Assembly: GCA_018401015.1 (NCBI GenBank)
Contig: JAGYLP010000005.1
Coordinates: 62,001-126,000, forward strand
Source: Bacteroidales bacterium
GTDB taxonomy: Bacteria > Bacteroidota > Bacteroidia > Bacteroidales > M50B96
Length of the DNA: 64,000 nt
Direction: 5' to 3'
Shown here in pieces: positions 1 to 9,261 of the stretch. The first letter of the stretch is position 1. Each line of letters opens with the position of its first letter. The position numbers and the translations under genes were made by a program. The notes under the pieces are model-generated. The model saw only the letters and a list, made by a program, of their open reading frames with translations. It did not search any database and was not told the origin of the DNA.

Positions 1-206
1 CCGGTAGCTATATCGATAAACTAACTCAACTAATCGATCATGCCGAAATAGCCAGTTTAACCCTGATGGTGATGGAAGTTCCCTGTTGCAGTGGCTTAGC
101 AAAGATGGTTGAAGTGGCCCTTGCACAAAGCAAACGCGAAATACCCTGGAAGGTTGCTATGGTTGGAATTAAAGGAGAAATTTTGTCGGTTACTCAACAA
201 AACTAG
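1..206 (+). CDS. 4Fe-4S ferredoxin-type protein, C-terminal fragment
   Basis: Only the last 68 codons are in the window (frame beginning at base 3, TAG at 204-206); the gene starts upstream of base 1. The visible tail carries the segment EVPCCSGLAKMVEVAL, which resembles the C-terminus of small 4Fe-4S dicluster ferredoxin-like proteins found in many anaerobic and facultative Bacteroidota. The cluster-binding CxxCxxC motifs themselves would lie upstream and are not visible, so the family call rests on the tail alone. It runs convergently into folK, and the two coding regions overlap by 17 bp at their 3' ends. Confidence 0.55.
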   Translation, partial: GSYIDKLTQLIDHAEIASLTLMVMEVPCCSGLAKMVEVALAQSKREIPWKVAMVGIKGEILSVTQQN

Positions 207-705
207 GCTGAAATTCAAAATCGGAATATTTCTGAATATCGGAGGCATCGGAGCATTGTTCAAAAAGCTCCTTCATCGTTTTTCCAAGAACAGGATGCAC
301 CATGTTTGGAACCAGGTCGAGCAAAGGAAGTAGAACAAAAAGTCGTTGATGCATGAGTCGATGCGGGATGCTTAAATCCGGTTCATGAATCACATCCTCT
401 TCATAAAAGATAATGTCGATATCGAGTGTTCGGGACCGGTAAGTTGAACCATCTCGGACTCTTCCGAAGGATTCCTCTATCTGATGAATTAACTTAAGCA
501 GTTCCCTTGGCATTAATTCCGTTTCGATTGCCACCGCCAGATTAAGAAAACGTTCCGGTACCGAAAAGCCCCAGGCCACTGATTCGTATAATGCCGAAAT
601 CTGCTTTACATTGCCAGCTTCGATCGATAATCGAGACAAACCGTGTTGCAAGGTTTCCATTCGGTTTCCCAAATTACTTCCCATCGATAAAATGACTTGA
701 GCCAT
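190..705 (-). CDS. folK: 2-amino-4-hydroxy-6-hydroxymethyldihydropteridine pyrophosphokinase
   Basis: FolK (HPPK) transfers pyrophosphate from ATP to 6-hydroxymethyl-7,8-dihydropterin in folate synthesis, in the cytoplasm. The 171-residue product begins MAQVILSMGSNLGNR, the usual HPPK start with its GSNLG loop, and contains FLNLAVAIET and RTLDIDIIFY, the family signature with the metal-binding aspartates, then the IPHRLMHQRLFVLLPL block. The reading frame is open 29 codons further upstream, but that extension has no HPPK similarity, so the ATG at 705 is preferred. The aromatic-Gly-Pro that often precedes RT(I/L)D in the signature is replaced by YRS. The gene diverges from sppA. Confidence 0.93.
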   Translation of the reverse strand: MAQVILSMGSNLGNRMETLQHGLSRLSIEAGNVKQISALYESVAWGFSVPERFLNLAVAIETELMPRELLKLIHQIEESFGRVRDGSTYRSRTLDIDIIFYEEDVIHEPDLSIPHRLMHQRLFVLLPLLDLVPNMVHPVLGKTMKELFEQCSDASDIQKYSDFEFQPSFVE

Positions 706-924
706 AGCTTCGAATATTTCCGGCAAACTTAGAAAGAAATCCATGAAAGCCCAGCTCCAACGAATGGAATGAATTATTAAGATTCTCAGCATTTTAGACT
801 TTTTTAATGACTCCTACCTTCTTTTTTTTCAATTGCTTGTAGTACTTTCGGGCAAGGATTCGTTAAGGAATCGTGTCAATTTCACCATTTATCATCTCAT
901 ACCATTCATTAATACGCTAAAACA

Positions 925-2703
925 ATGAAGCAATTCTTTAAATCTCTCTTTTCCAGCTTCCTGGGAACTATTCTAGCACTACTGGTGCTCTTTTTTATTC
1001 TGATGGGCAGCATTGCCGTACTCATACCCAAATCCGATCCGGTTAGCATCGACGACAACAGCATCCTGAGCTTAAACTTTTCCGGCCCTATTAGCGACCG
1101 CACTTCCGGCAACCCTTTCGAAGAAAGTAACTTCAATTTTATGTCGTTCGAAAATAAAGGCATGGGCTTGAACGAATTACTTGAAACCATCGATAAGGCG
1201 AAGCGCGACGATAAAATCAAAGGGATTTATGTTCAGCCGGGAAATATTCAGGCAGGAATGGCAACCATCGAAGAAATCCGCGATGCCTTAGCCGACTTCA
1301 AGACCTCCGGTAAATTCATTCTTAGCTACTCCGATTATTATCCGCAACGAGCGTATTATCTGGCATCGGTTGCCGATAAAATTTATCTCAATCCGCAAGG
1401 AGCGCTCGAGCACGTTGGTTTACGTTCCGAACTTATGTTTTTCAAAAAAGCCTTGGACAAGTATGGCATTGAACCGGAGATCATCCGCGGTAGCAATAAT
1501 AAGTTTAAGTCGGCGGTTGAACCTTTCATGTACGAAAAAATGAGCGATGCTAATCGTGAGCAAATGGAAACCTACATGGGTTCTCTGTGGAATAAAATGT
1601 TGCGTGAAATTAGCAGTTCGCGTAATATTTCGATCGATGAACTGAATCGCCTGGCCAACGAGTTGAGCATTGGTAATGCAAACGATGCAGTCAATTATGG
1701 ATTAGTCGATGCCACCAAATACCTCGACGAAGTGCATACCGAATTGAGTGTATTGATTGGTGAGGAAGCCGACGAAGAACCCGAACTGGTTTCTTACAGC
1801 GAATACAAAAACGCCCCCGACTTAAATCGCGAAATCAAAGGATTAGCCAAAAACAAAGTGGCAGTGATATATGCGAGTGGCGAAATTACGATGGGCAAAG
1901 GCAGTAGCACGGTAATTGGCTCCGAAGGTATTTCCGAAGCCATTCGCGAAGCCCGCAAGGACAGTGCGATTAAGGCGATTGTGCTTCGTGTTAACTCACC
2001 TGGAGGCAGCGCCTTAGCATCCGATGTTATTCTGCGCGAAATGGCTCTCGCCAGAGAAGTGAAACCCGTAGTAGTTTCGATGGGCGATGTGGCTGCCTCC
2101 GGCGGTTATTACATTGCCTGCATGGCCGACACCATTGTAGCCAGCGAAAATACCCTTACCGGTTCCATTGGTGTATTCGGACTCTTTTTCAATGTTGAAA
2201 AACTCATGAATGAACGGATTGGACTTACCTTCGACCGGGTTAAAACCAACGAGTATTCCGACATCATGTCGGGAACCCGAAAAATTACCGACTTCGAACG
2301 TCAGTACATCCAAAAGAGCGTCGACGATATTTACGACACCTTTATTGGCTATGTTGCTGAGGGCCGAAATATGACTAAAGAAGAAGTAGATGCAATGGGT
2401 CAAGGACGCGTTTGGTCGGGCGAAAACGCGAAAGCCAATGGTTTAATCGATGTTTATGGAGGATTAAACGATGCGATCAAAATCGCAGCCGATATGGCTC
2501 AACTGGATGAATATCGGACAGTCGATTTACCAGAGCAGAAAGAAACCCTGGAATACTTGATGGAAAATTTAGAGTTGGAAACTTCCACTTATTTCATGAA
2601 ACGAAAACTGGGAGAAAACTACAGCTATTTCCAACTCCTCGAAAAGGAATTGAACTCGCAAGGAATCATGGCACGAATTCCTTACCACATTTCCATTCAT
2701 TAA
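925..2703 (+). CDS. sppA: Signal peptide peptidase SppA, 67K type
   Basis: This membrane-anchored serine protease degrades cleaved signal peptides and other membrane peptides. At 592 residues it is the long, duplicated SppA form. One transmembrane helix lies at about residues 10-34. The N-terminal repeat carries the general-base lysine (Lys195 in FKSAVEPF) and the C-terminal repeat carries the nucleophile (Ser392 in GDVAASGGYY), so the Ser-Lys dyad is split across the two halves as in the E. coli enzyme. NSPGGSALAS at about 357-366 forms the oxyanion-side loop. A strong hairpin terminator follows directly. Nothing is missing, and the call is secure. Confidence 0.95.
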   Translation: MKQFFKSLFSSFLGTILALLVLFFILMGSIAVLIPKSDPVSIDDNSILSLNFSGPISDRTSGNPFEESNFNFMSFENKGMGLNELLETIDKAKRDDKIKGIYVQPGNIQAGMATIEEIRDALADFKTSGKFILSYSDYYPQRAYYLASVADKIYLNPQGALEHVGLRSELMFFKKALDKYGIEPEIIRGSNNKFKSAVEPFMYEKMSDANREQMETYMGSLWNKMLREISSSRNISIDELNRLANELSIGNANDAVNYGLVDATKYLDEVHTELSVLIGEEADEEPELVSYSEYKNAPDLNREIKGLAKNKVAVIYASGEITMGKGSSTVIGSEGISEAIREARKDSAIKAIVLRVNSPGGSALASDVILREMALAREVKPVVVSMGDVAASGGYYIACMADTIVASENTLTGSIGVFGLFFNVEKLMNERIGLTFDRVKTNEYSDIMSGTRKITDFERQYIQKSVDDIYDTFIGYVAEGRNMTKEEVDAMGQGRVWSGENAKANGLIDVYGGLNDAIKIAADMAQLDEYRTVDLPEQKETLEYLMENLELETSTYFMKRKLGENYSYFQLLEKELNSQGIMARIPYHISIH

Positions 2704-2728
2704 AAAAATATTCCATATTCGCAGTGTA

Positions 2729-2758
2729 AGAGACGTTGACCACCAACGTCTCTTTTTA
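2729..2758 (+). terminator. Rho-independent terminator after sppA
   Basis: A perfect 10-bp stem (arms 2729-2738 and 2744-2753) with a 5-base loop runs into a T tract at 2751-2757. It lies 25 bp after the sppA stop and before the AMP nucleosidase gene. Its core stem AGACGTTG/CAACGTCT is identical to that of the terminator after recA. Confidence 0.85.
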
Positions 2759-2778
2759 TACCCGTTAATCCTGTTCCT

Positions 2779-3549
2779 ATGAAGACAAAAGCAGAGATTG
2801 TAAAAGACTGGTTACCCCGCTATACCGGACTTACCTTAAATGAGACCAGCGATTACATCCTTTTAACCAATTTCTACCATTACCTCGAAATTTTTGCCGA
2901 AACGCAGGGTGGCGAGATTAAAAATCCCGATGTGAATATGCCCGCTTGCACCGCCAACGGCCTTACCATGATAAACTTCGGGATGGGTAGTCCGAACGCC
3001 GCTACCATTATGGATTTGTTAACCGCAGTAAACCCAAAAGCTGTTTTGTTTCTTGGGAAATGTGGCGGCTTGAAACGAAAAAACAAGCTGGGCGATTTAA
3101 TCCTTCCCATTGCAGCGATTCGAAACGAAGGTACGTCGCACGATTACCTACCCAGCGAGATTCCTGCTCTGCCAGCCTTTAGCATGCAACGGGCCGTTTC
3201 GAGTGCCATCAAACGAGCCGGGCTCGATTACTGGACCGGAACAGTGCTTACCACCAACAAACGAGTGTGGGAATACGACGACCGATTTAAAAAATACCTC
3301 GAAAAAACCCGTGCCATGGCTATCGATATGGAAACAGCTACTATTTTTACCGTCGGATTTCACAACGACATCCCAAGTGGAGCTTTGCTGCTGGTTTCCG
3401 ACCAACCCATGATTTCGACCGGAGTAAAAACCTCGAAAAGCGATAAAATGATCGATGAAAAATTTGTTTATCATCATGTCACCATCGGCATAGAGGCACT
3501 GAAAGAAATCAAAAACGACGGAGTTTCCGTAAAACATCTCCGATTTTAA
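2779..3549 (+). CDS. amn: AMP nucleosidase
   Basis: It hydrolyses AMP to adenine and ribose 5-phosphate, a cytoplasmic purine-salvage and energy-balance reaction. The 256-residue protein has the nucleoside phosphorylase fold: GMGSP at 68-72 (phosphate-binding loop), GKCGGLKRK at 93-101, and the DMET signature at 183-186 that contacts ribose. It matches the short Bacteroidota Amn type, which lacks the long N-terminal domain of the E. coli enzyme (about 480 residues). The start ATG lies 20 bp beyond the sppA terminator. A purine nucleoside phosphorylase of related fold is the main alternative, but the length and motif set favour AMP nucleosidase. Confidence 0.85.
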   Translation: MKTKAEIVKDWLPRYTGLTLNETSDYILLTNFYHYLEIFAETQGGEIKNPDVNMPACTANGLTMINFGMGSPNAATIMDLLTAVNPKAVLFLGKCGGLKRKNKLGDLILPIAAIRNEGTSHDYLPSEIPALPAFSMQRAVSSAIKRAGLDYWTGTVLTTNKRVWEYDDRFKKYLEKTRAMAIDMETATIFTVGFHNDIPSGALLLVSDQPMISTGVKTSKSDKMIDEKFVYHHVTIGIEALKEIKNDGVSVKHLRF

Positions 3550-3576
3550 TTCATCAAAACCTAAGCTTCGAAAAGC

Positions 3577-4578
3577 ATGACGCTGGAAGAAATTGTAAAA
3601 GAAGTCGACCAAAAAAAATTTCGCCCCATATACCTGCTCATGGGCGACGAACCTTATTACATCGACCGGTTATGCGACTACATCCAATCGAAGGTTTTGA
3701 GCGAAGAAGAACGAAGCTTTAACGAATACATCCTTTACGGGAAAGATGTGGGGGCGGTGGAAATCGACAATGTAGCCCGTCGATTCCCGATGATGGCACC
3801 CCATCAATTGGTGCTGGTTAAAGAAGCTCAACTCATCAAAAAAATAGAAGACCTGGTCCACTATGCCAGTCAGCCACAACCGACGACTGTTCTGATTCTG
3901 GCTCACAAATACAAATCGATTCCTAAAAACCGGAAACTCTACAAAGCGATCGAAAAAAACGGAGTGGTTTTCGAGTCAAAAAAACTATACGATTCTCAAA
4001 TAGCCGAATGGGTTACCAGCTATTTGCGGAAACGTAAATGGCAAATCGATCCGGCATCGGCACAACTCATAGCCGAGAATTTAGGAAACGATTTAAGTAA
4101 AATCTCGAACGAACTCGACAAGCTGCTTTTGGTCAGCAACTCGGGGCAGCAACTAGTCACTCCCGAACTTATTCAGTCGAATATTGGCATTAGCAAAGAT
4201 TACAACACTTTTGAACTGCAAAAAGCGCTGGGCATGAGGCAGGAAATCAAAGCATACCGGATTGTTCAGTACTTTGCTTCCAATCAGAAAGAGCATCCTT
4301 TTGTTCTCAGCATCAGTTCGCTTTACGCTTATTTTTCGAAGCTTCTCTTACTGCATTTTTCAAAAGATAAAAGTCCCCGAAACCTGGCTTCGGTTTTAGG
4401 AATAAATCCCTACTTCGTGAATGAATATCTTGTTGCAGCAAAAAACTACTCTCCTCGTAAAGTAGTCGATATCATCCACTTATTAAGGGAATACGATCTC
4501 AAATCGAAAGGAGTAGATGCGAATGCAACCGAACCCGGAGAGCTTTTACGCGAACTTATTTTTAAGATACTTAACTAG
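3577..4578 (+). CDS. holA: DNA polymerase III subunit delta
   Basis: The delta subunit is the clamp-loader wrench that opens the sliding clamp. The 333-residue protein has the expected delta layout: an N-terminal AAA+-like domain starting IYLLMGDEPYYIDRL, a middle segment with ENLGNDLSKISNELDKL, and a C-terminal helical collar domain. As is normal for delta, no functional Walker A ATP site is present. The gene lies 27 bp after amn, and its TAG overlaps the GTG start of the next gene by one base (TAGTG), so the two are probably translationally coupled. Confidence 0.93.
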   Translation: MTLEEIVKEVDQKKFRPIYLLMGDEPYYIDRLCDYIQSKVLSEEERSFNEYILYGKDVGAVEIDNVARRFPMMAPHQLVLVKEAQLIKKIEDLVHYASQPQPTTVLILAHKYKSIPKNRKLYKAIEKNGVVFESKKLYDSQIAEWVTSYLRKRKWQIDPASAQLIAENLGNDLSKISNELDKLLLVSNSGQQLVTPELIQSNIGISKDYNTFELQKALGMRQEIKAYRIVQYFASNQKEHPFVLSISSLYAYFSKLLLLHFSKDKSPRNLASVLGINPYFVNEYLVAAKNYSPRKVVDIIHLLREYDLKSKGVDANATEPGELLRELIFKILN

Positions 4579-5084
4579 TGGAATCGAATTCAAAAAGCAT
4601 CCAAGCTGTTTTTCTCGATCGCGACGGAGTAATAAACGACAATTCGGAACACTACTATGTATTTCGATCCGAGCAATGGAAATGGAATCCGGATCTTATC
4701 GAAGCTTTGCAGTTGCTTCAACAGCATTTCATCCGACTTTTTATTGTAAGCAATCAAGGAGGAATTTCAAAAGGACTCTATGAGCGCAAGGATGTCGCTA
4801 TGCTCCATGAAGAGAAACTGGCTGAACTAGCTAGTTACGGGATCAAAATCGAGGGGATAGCTATTTGCCCTCACCATCCTGATATAGAAGCTTGTTTTTG
4901 CCGGAAGCCAAGCGGTTTAATGCTGGAGCGCTTGCTTACACGGTTTCATTTAAATGCGGCAAATTGTTTTTTAATCGGCGATAGCCCACGCGACATAGAA
5001 GCTGCCGCAGCCGTTGGCATGCCTTCGGTTCAAATTGAAGGCAATACCAGTATCCTGGAACTATGTAAACAATTAATTAGTTGA
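4578..5084 (+). CDS. HAD-IIIA phosphatase with GmhB-type zinc loop
   Basis: This 168-residue HAD-superfamily phosphatase is related to GmhB (D-glycero-D-manno-heptose 1,7-bisphosphate phosphatase) and HisB-N. The catalytic aspartates are Asp14 and Asp16 in FLDRDGVIN, motif II is VSNQGGI (57-63) and motif IV is GDSPRD (134-139). The zinc loop ligands Cys97, His99, Cys106 and Cys108 are all present, which points to the GmhB/HisB subgroup. The substrate cannot be told from sequence, and no heptose genes are nearby. The GTG start overlaps the holA stop by one base. The 3' end overlaps yqgE by 8 bp on the other strand. Confidence 0.8.
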   Translation: MESNSKSIQAVFLDRDGVINDNSEHYYVFRSEQWKWNPDLIEALQLLQQHFIRLFIVSNQGGISKGLYERKDVAMLHEEKLAELASYGIKIEGIAICPHHPDIEACFCRKPSGLMLERLLTRFHLNAANCFLIGDSPRDIEAAAAVGMPSVQIEGNTSILELCKQLIS

Positions 5085-5661
5085 GTTCCGGATTTACCGG
5101 AAAATTGGCCCAAAGTCGATACTTCGGACCTTGTTTCTCCATCAGGTCGACCCAAGACTCCGATTTTACCTGAAACACCTCCGCTGCCGATAATTCAGTA
5201 ATCTTCCATGAATTTTCCTTGAGTTCGTTTTCCAACTGCCCGGGCGACCAACCAGCATATCCGAGGAAAAAGAAAACCTCGTCCGACTGTAGAATTCCAT
5301 CTTGAAAAAAACCTTGTAAGAGAACAAAATCTCCTCCCCAATACAATCCGGGCATCACCTCTTCGCTATCGGGAAATAAGTCCTGACGTGCATGAATGAA
5401 TTGCAGGGCATCGGTGCTTACTGGTCCACCGAGGGAAAGTTTAGCCGAGATGGGTGGAAAGTCGGGCATCAGTTCTTGAAAAGGAACCGACACCGGATGA
5501 TTGAGAACGAAGCCAACGGCCCCTTCCTCCGAATAATTAACTATCAGAATAACAGCCTGTTTAAAATAGAAATCCTCTAAAAAAGGTTCCGAGAGCAGAA
5601 TCCTTCCTTTCGCTAAAGAGAGCCGATTTTGAATTTTAAAAAACTGATCGTCCATTTTCAC
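5077..5661 (-). CDS. YqgE/AlgH family protein (DUF179)
   Basis: A 194-residue cytoplasmic protein of the YqgE/AlgH family, whose biochemical role is not settled. The family pattern is clear: KGRILLSEPFLEDFYFKQAV near the N-terminus, GAVGFVLNHP at about 48-57, LGGPVSTDAL, and FFLGYAGWSPGQLENEL in the C-terminal half. It is a single gene transcribed against the HAD phosphatase, with an 8-bp tail overlap. The start is an ATG at 5661, with another ATG two codons in. Annotation as a transcriptional regulator (AlgH) is historical and not supported by any DNA-binding motif here. Confidence 0.88.
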   Translation of the reverse strand: MKMDDQFFKIQNRLSLAKGRILLSEPFLEDFYFKQAVILIVNYSEEGAVGFVLNHPVSVPFQELMPDFPPISAKLSLGGPVSTDALQFIHARQDLFPDSEEVMPGLYWGGDFVLLQGFFQDGILQSDEVFFFLGYAGWSPGQLENELKENSWKITELSAAEVFQVKSESWVDLMEKQGPKYRLWANFPVNPELN

Positions 5662-5843
5662 AAGAATATTAGAAGAAAAGGCTTTGAATTGTGCCTAAAA
5701 TACCACTTTTTTGTGATAACGAAACGCCCAAAGCTGATGTTGTGAAACCTTCAGCAGGGATAGGAAAAATCCCTTACTAAATTGTTTTTTCAGGATGAAT
5801 TAAAAATCTGTTGCTGAACAAATAAGACGAAGGCTTTTAGCGT

Positions 5844-5873
5844 TTGCTGTGCATAAAAATTTGATTTTCTTTG
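5844..5873 (+). promoter_or_regulatory. Candidate Bacteroidota promoter of the Wza/Wzc/NhaC run
   Basis: TTG at 5844-5846, a 19-bp spacer, then TTTCTTTG at 5866-5873, one mismatch from the TAnnTTTG -7 consensus. The start codon follows about 80 bp downstream. The surrounding 290-bp intergenic region (5662-5951) holds no other gene that I can see. Confidence 0.4.
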
Positions 5874-5951
5874 TCCTCCAATTCCTACAAGAAATTAAAC
5901 AAGTACGTTTTTAACCTGATTTTATTTAAGCAAACTGTCAATAAGAGTCGC

Positions 5952-6743
5952 ATGATTAGAACATTACTGGGACTACTCGTCCTGTTACTTGCTTTTTCCT
6001 CCTGCCGTAACAACAAGGACATTGTTCTGTTGCAAGGTCTCCCCAGCGAAGAAGTACTCCACCCCCGCGAAGAAATGAACAAAGAGTATCGAATAGAACG
6101 CGGCGACAACCTCTCGATACAGGTAAGCAGCATGAATCCGGAAATCGTATTCATGTTCAACAAAGATCAAGGAAATAATAATAGAGTTCTCCAGGCTAGC
6201 CCTGCGAACCTGTTCTTTTCAAGTTACATGGTCAATGACACAGGCTACATTAATATGCCTACCATTGGACTTGTCTTTGTTCAGGGGAAAACCGAATTCG
6301 AGATAGAAGCCATGTTGGAAAAGCATATTCGGGAATACGTGAAAGATGCCAGTGTAATGGTCCGGCTAACCGGGATACGAATCACGATGCTCGGTGAAGT
6401 GACCCGTCCCGGAATGGACTTCTTCTATCAACGCGATGTAAGTATTTTCGATGCTTTATCGCGTTTTGGCGATTTAAGCGACTTTGGCGACCGCCGGAAA
6501 GTATTGGTTCTACGAGCGACAAAAGAAGGTTTGGTTTCTTATCGAATCAATCTGCTCGATAAAAATATCCTAACGCATCCGGCCTATTACCTTCAGCATA
6601 ACGACTTGGTGTACATTGAACCACTCCCCACTAAAGGATTGCGTTTGGCAATTCAAGATTATGGAGTTCTCATTTCGGTGGTAACCTCAGTAACTTCCTC
6701 CATTACTACCGTTATCTTGTTACTTAATCTCCTTAATAATTAA
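5952..6743 (+). CDS. Wza-like polysaccharide export outer-membrane lipoprotein
   Basis: The 263-residue product is a polysaccharide biosynthesis/export (Poly_export/SLBB) family lipoprotein that would form the outer-membrane exit for a capsule or exopolysaccharide. The start at 5952 gives a short signal peptide ending LLLAFSSC with the lipidated Cys at 18; the frame is open upstream from a TTG, but that would bury the signal. YRIERGDNLSIQV opens the Poly_export domain, and ITMLGEVTRPGMDFF and DLVYIEPLPTKG are SLBB features. A C-terminal hydrophobic segment (about 238-262) resembles the Wza membrane-spanning helix. The Wzc-like kinase starts 11 bp downstream. Confidence 0.88.
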   Translation: MIRTLLGLLVLLLAFSSCRNNKDIVLLQGLPSEEVLHPREEMNKEYRIERGDNLSIQVSSMNPEIVFMFNKDQGNNNRVLQASPANLFFSSYMVNDTGYINMPTIGLVFVQGKTEFEIEAMLEKHIREYVKDASVMVRLTGIRITMLGEVTRPGMDFFYQRDVSIFDALSRFGDLSDFGDRRKVLVLRATKEGLVSYRINLLDKNILTHPAYYLQHNDLVYIEPLPTKGLRLAIQDYGVLISVVTSVTSSITTVILLLNLLNN

Positions 6744-6754
6744 AGCTACTCCCT

Positions 6755-9244
6755 GTGAATCAATCATTTGAAAACAACAACTTCCAGCAGGAAGAGTCGG
6801 TCGATATAAAGAAATACCTATACCTGGCACTCACAAACTGGTATTTATTCGTCATTTTTATCCTTATCAGCTTCACAGTCGCCTTCTATTACAACAAATT
6901 TACTATTCCGGAATACGAAGCCAGTACGACCCTTTTGGTTAATCCGGATAACCCGAACATGAGTGAACTGAATCTTCTGGAAGGATTCCGTGGCATGCAG
7001 TCGGGAAAAGGCCTGCAAAACGAAATTGGTATTCTGCAATCCTACTCCCTGGCAAAAAAAGTGGTAGAAGAACTTAATTTCGAGGTTTCCTATTTCGAGG
7101 AAAAAGGCTTTTTAAGTCATGAGATTTATGTCGAATCGCCCTTCGTCGTTACCCTCGACACGAACTATGAACAACTTCGAAATCAATCCTTGTACATCGA
7201 AATAACCAGTTACGACGGATACAACCTGGTTTTTGAAAACACCACTCCTGAGGATGATGAGTTCATTCAAATAAACCGGAATGTTGCTTTTGGCGAACGA
7301 GTAGAAATCGACAAACTGGCTTTTACCATCAACATACGCGATTACCGGAACTTCGACCTGGAGGAAGTTAAAGAGAAGAAATATCGATTCCTGATCAATG
7401 AAATTGATTTGCTTGCCCGTGGATACAAAGGCAGGGTTCAAATTGAACCCGTTAACCGCGAAGCAACCATTTTGCAACTCAAATCGAAAGGTCCGGTCAA
7501 ACAAAAAGAAGTGGATTTCCTGAATAAGCTCTGCGAACTCTACATTCAGCGTGGATTGGATGAGAGGAATCAGGCAGCGATTAAAACCATCGACTTTATC
7601 GATTCCCAACTTTCCAGCGTAGTTGATTCACTTTCGACAGTCGAAGATTTGATGGAAGCTTTCCGACTGAGTAACCAATTGGTGAGTTTATCGCGCGATG
7701 GAAGTATGCTCCTCGAAAAGCTGGAAAAACTGATGGAAGAGAAAGCGATGTTAGTGATGCAGGAAGACTACTATCGCTATCTTGAAAACTACTTAGCTCA
7801 AAAAGCCGATTTCAACGACATCATTGTTCCTACCACCATGGGAATTACCGACCCCTTGCTCAACCAACTCATCCTTTCCCTCATTGAGTTTAGCGGTGAG
7901 AAAATGGATTTGGAATATTCGGCAACCGAAAAATTACCGCAACTCGATGCCTTGGTTTTCAAAATTGATAATATTCGGAAAGCTATTAAAGAAAACCTGG
8001 TCAACATTCGTCAAACGACCGATCTGGCAATCAGAAATCTCGACAAAGAATTGGAGAAGGTTAACCTGGAATTGGCTTCGATTCCTCAAGCCGAACGCGA
8101 ATACTTGAACATTCAACGGAAATATACGCTGAACGATCAGATTTACACCTTCTTACTTCAAAAACGAGCCGATGCAGGTATTATGAAAGCATCGAACGTA
8201 ACCGGTCACCAAATCATCGATCAAGCCATCACCCAAAGTGCTGCTCAGGTTCATCCGAAAAGCTCACTCAATTACGCCATTGCCTTCTTGCTCGGACTGA
8301 TCATACCTTTAGTCATCATTTTAGCTCGTGACTATTTCAATGAGCGCATTCCTGATCCGAATTTCGTAGAACAGAAAACTAATGTTCCTATTCTGGGTGC
8401 CGTCGGATCGAACATTAAAGACTCGGAAATCCCGGTGTTTACCAGTCCTAAATCGGCGCTCTCGGAATCCTTCCGTTCGGTGCGAACAAGCTTGCAGTAC
8501 ATGAATGCCGATAAGCCCCACAAAGTGATACTCGTTACCAGTACCGTGTCGGGCGAAGGGAAAACATTCATTGCCATCAACTTAGCTGCAATTCACGCTA
8601 TGGCCGGCAAAAAGGTCATTTTGTTCGGATTCGACCTTCGGAAACCCAAAGTGCATCGGGCCTTCGAAAATGTATCGAACGAGAAAGGAATTAGCACCTA
8701 TTTGATTGGTAAAAATAAAGTGGAAGATATCGCCGTATCGACCAGCATCGAATACCTCGACGTAATTCCATCGGGTCCGGTACCGCCGAATCCTGCAGAG
8801 TTAATTGAAACGCGAAGAACACAAGAATTATTCGATTGGGCTCGTGCAAACTACGATTACGTGATTGTGGATACACCTCCTATTGCTTTGGTTACCGACA
8901 GTTTGCTCTTAACAAAATACTGCGACGCAAACATTTACGTGATGCGTCAGGGTTACTCGCATAAATCGGTTATAAACCTGGTAAATAACCTATACGACAC
9001 CAAAGCATTCGAAAACTTTGGTATTCTGATTAACGATGTTACGGCCGGTGGAGCTTACGGTTACAGCTATGGGTATGGATACGGATATGGCTATGGGTAT
9101 GGATACGGATACGGTGAGTATGGCTATGGACAAGGTTACTATGTAGAAGATGCTATACCCATGACCCGGATGGAAAAAGTAAAAGCTTTCTTTAACATTA
9201 CGTCGAACCCCTCGAAAAAGAAAGATAATTCGAATGAAGTATAA
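6755..9244 (+). CDS. Wzc-like polysaccharide co-polymerase and bacterial tyrosine kinase
   Basis: The 829-residue inner-membrane protein controls polysaccharide chain length and export with its Wza partner. The N-terminal Wzz domain has a transmembrane helix at about 30-50 and a large coiled-coil periplasmic region; a second helix at about 505-525 leads to the cytoplasmic BY-kinase domain. Walker A is SGEGKT with Lys603, Walker A' has Asp627 (FDLRKP) and Walker B has Asp706 (VIVDTPP). The tail (768-796) holds 14 tyrosines in 29 residues, the autophosphorylation cluster. The start is GTG at 6755. It lies between the export lipoprotein and NhaC, so one transcript is likely. No glycosyltransferases are beside it. 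Confidence 0.92.
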   Translation: MNQSFENNNFQQEESVDIKKYLYLALTNWYLFVIFILISFTVAFYYNKFTIPEYEASTTLLVNPDNPNMSELNLLEGFRGMQSGKGLQNEIGILQSYSLAKKVVEELNFEVSYFEEKGFLSHEIYVESPFVVTLDTNYEQLRNQSLYIEITSYDGYNLVFENTTPEDDEFIQINRNVAFGERVEIDKLAFTINIRDYRNFDLEEVKEKKYRFLINEIDLLARGYKGRVQIEPVNREATILQLKSKGPVKQKEVDFLNKLCELYIQRGLDERNQAAIKTIDFIDSQLSSVVDSLSTVEDLMEAFRLSNQLVSLSRDGSMLLEKLEKLMEEKAMLVMQEDYYRYLENYLAQKADFNDIIVPTTMGITDPLLNQLILSLIEFSGEKMDLEYSATEKLPQLDALVFKIDNIRKAIKENLVNIRQTTDLAIRNLDKELEKVNLELASIPQAEREYLNIQRKYTLNDQIYTFLLQKRADAGIMKASNVTGHQIIDQAITQSAAQVHPKSSLNYAIAFLLGLIIPLVIILARDYFNERIPDPNFVEQKTNVPILGAVGSNIKDSEIPVFTSPKSALSESFRSVRTSLQYMNADKPHKVILVTSTVSGEGKTFIAINLAAIHAMAGKKVILFGFDLRKPKVHRAFENVSNEKGISTYLIGKNKVEDIAVSTSIEYLDVIPSGPVPPNPAELIETRRTQELFDWARANYDYVIVDTPPIALVTDSLLLTKYCDANIYVMRQGYSHKSVINLVNNLYDTKAFENFGILINDVTAGGAYGYSYGYGYGYGYGYGYGYGEYGYGQGYYVEDAIPMTRMEKVKAFFNITSNPSKKKDNSNEV
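9056..9142 (+). repeat. In-frame Tyr-Gly tandem repeat in the kinase tail
   Basis: About 87 bp of near-perfect 6-bp units (TAT/TAC GGN), with longer near-identical blocks of about 24 bp, encode the tyrosine-rich tail. All codons stay in frame. Such an array is prone to slippage in units that change tail length without a frameshift. Confidence 0.8.
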
Positions 9245-9261
9245 CTAAAAAAAGGAGTAGA

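Noticed and set aside
3148..3612. A 154-codon minus-strand frame over the AMP nucleosidase/holA boundary
   Set aside because: It overlaps two confident genes on the opposite strand and shows no family pattern.
9056..9142. Possible CRISPR-like or regulatory array
   Set aside because: Units are 6 bp, in frame, without spacers, and encode the kinase tail.
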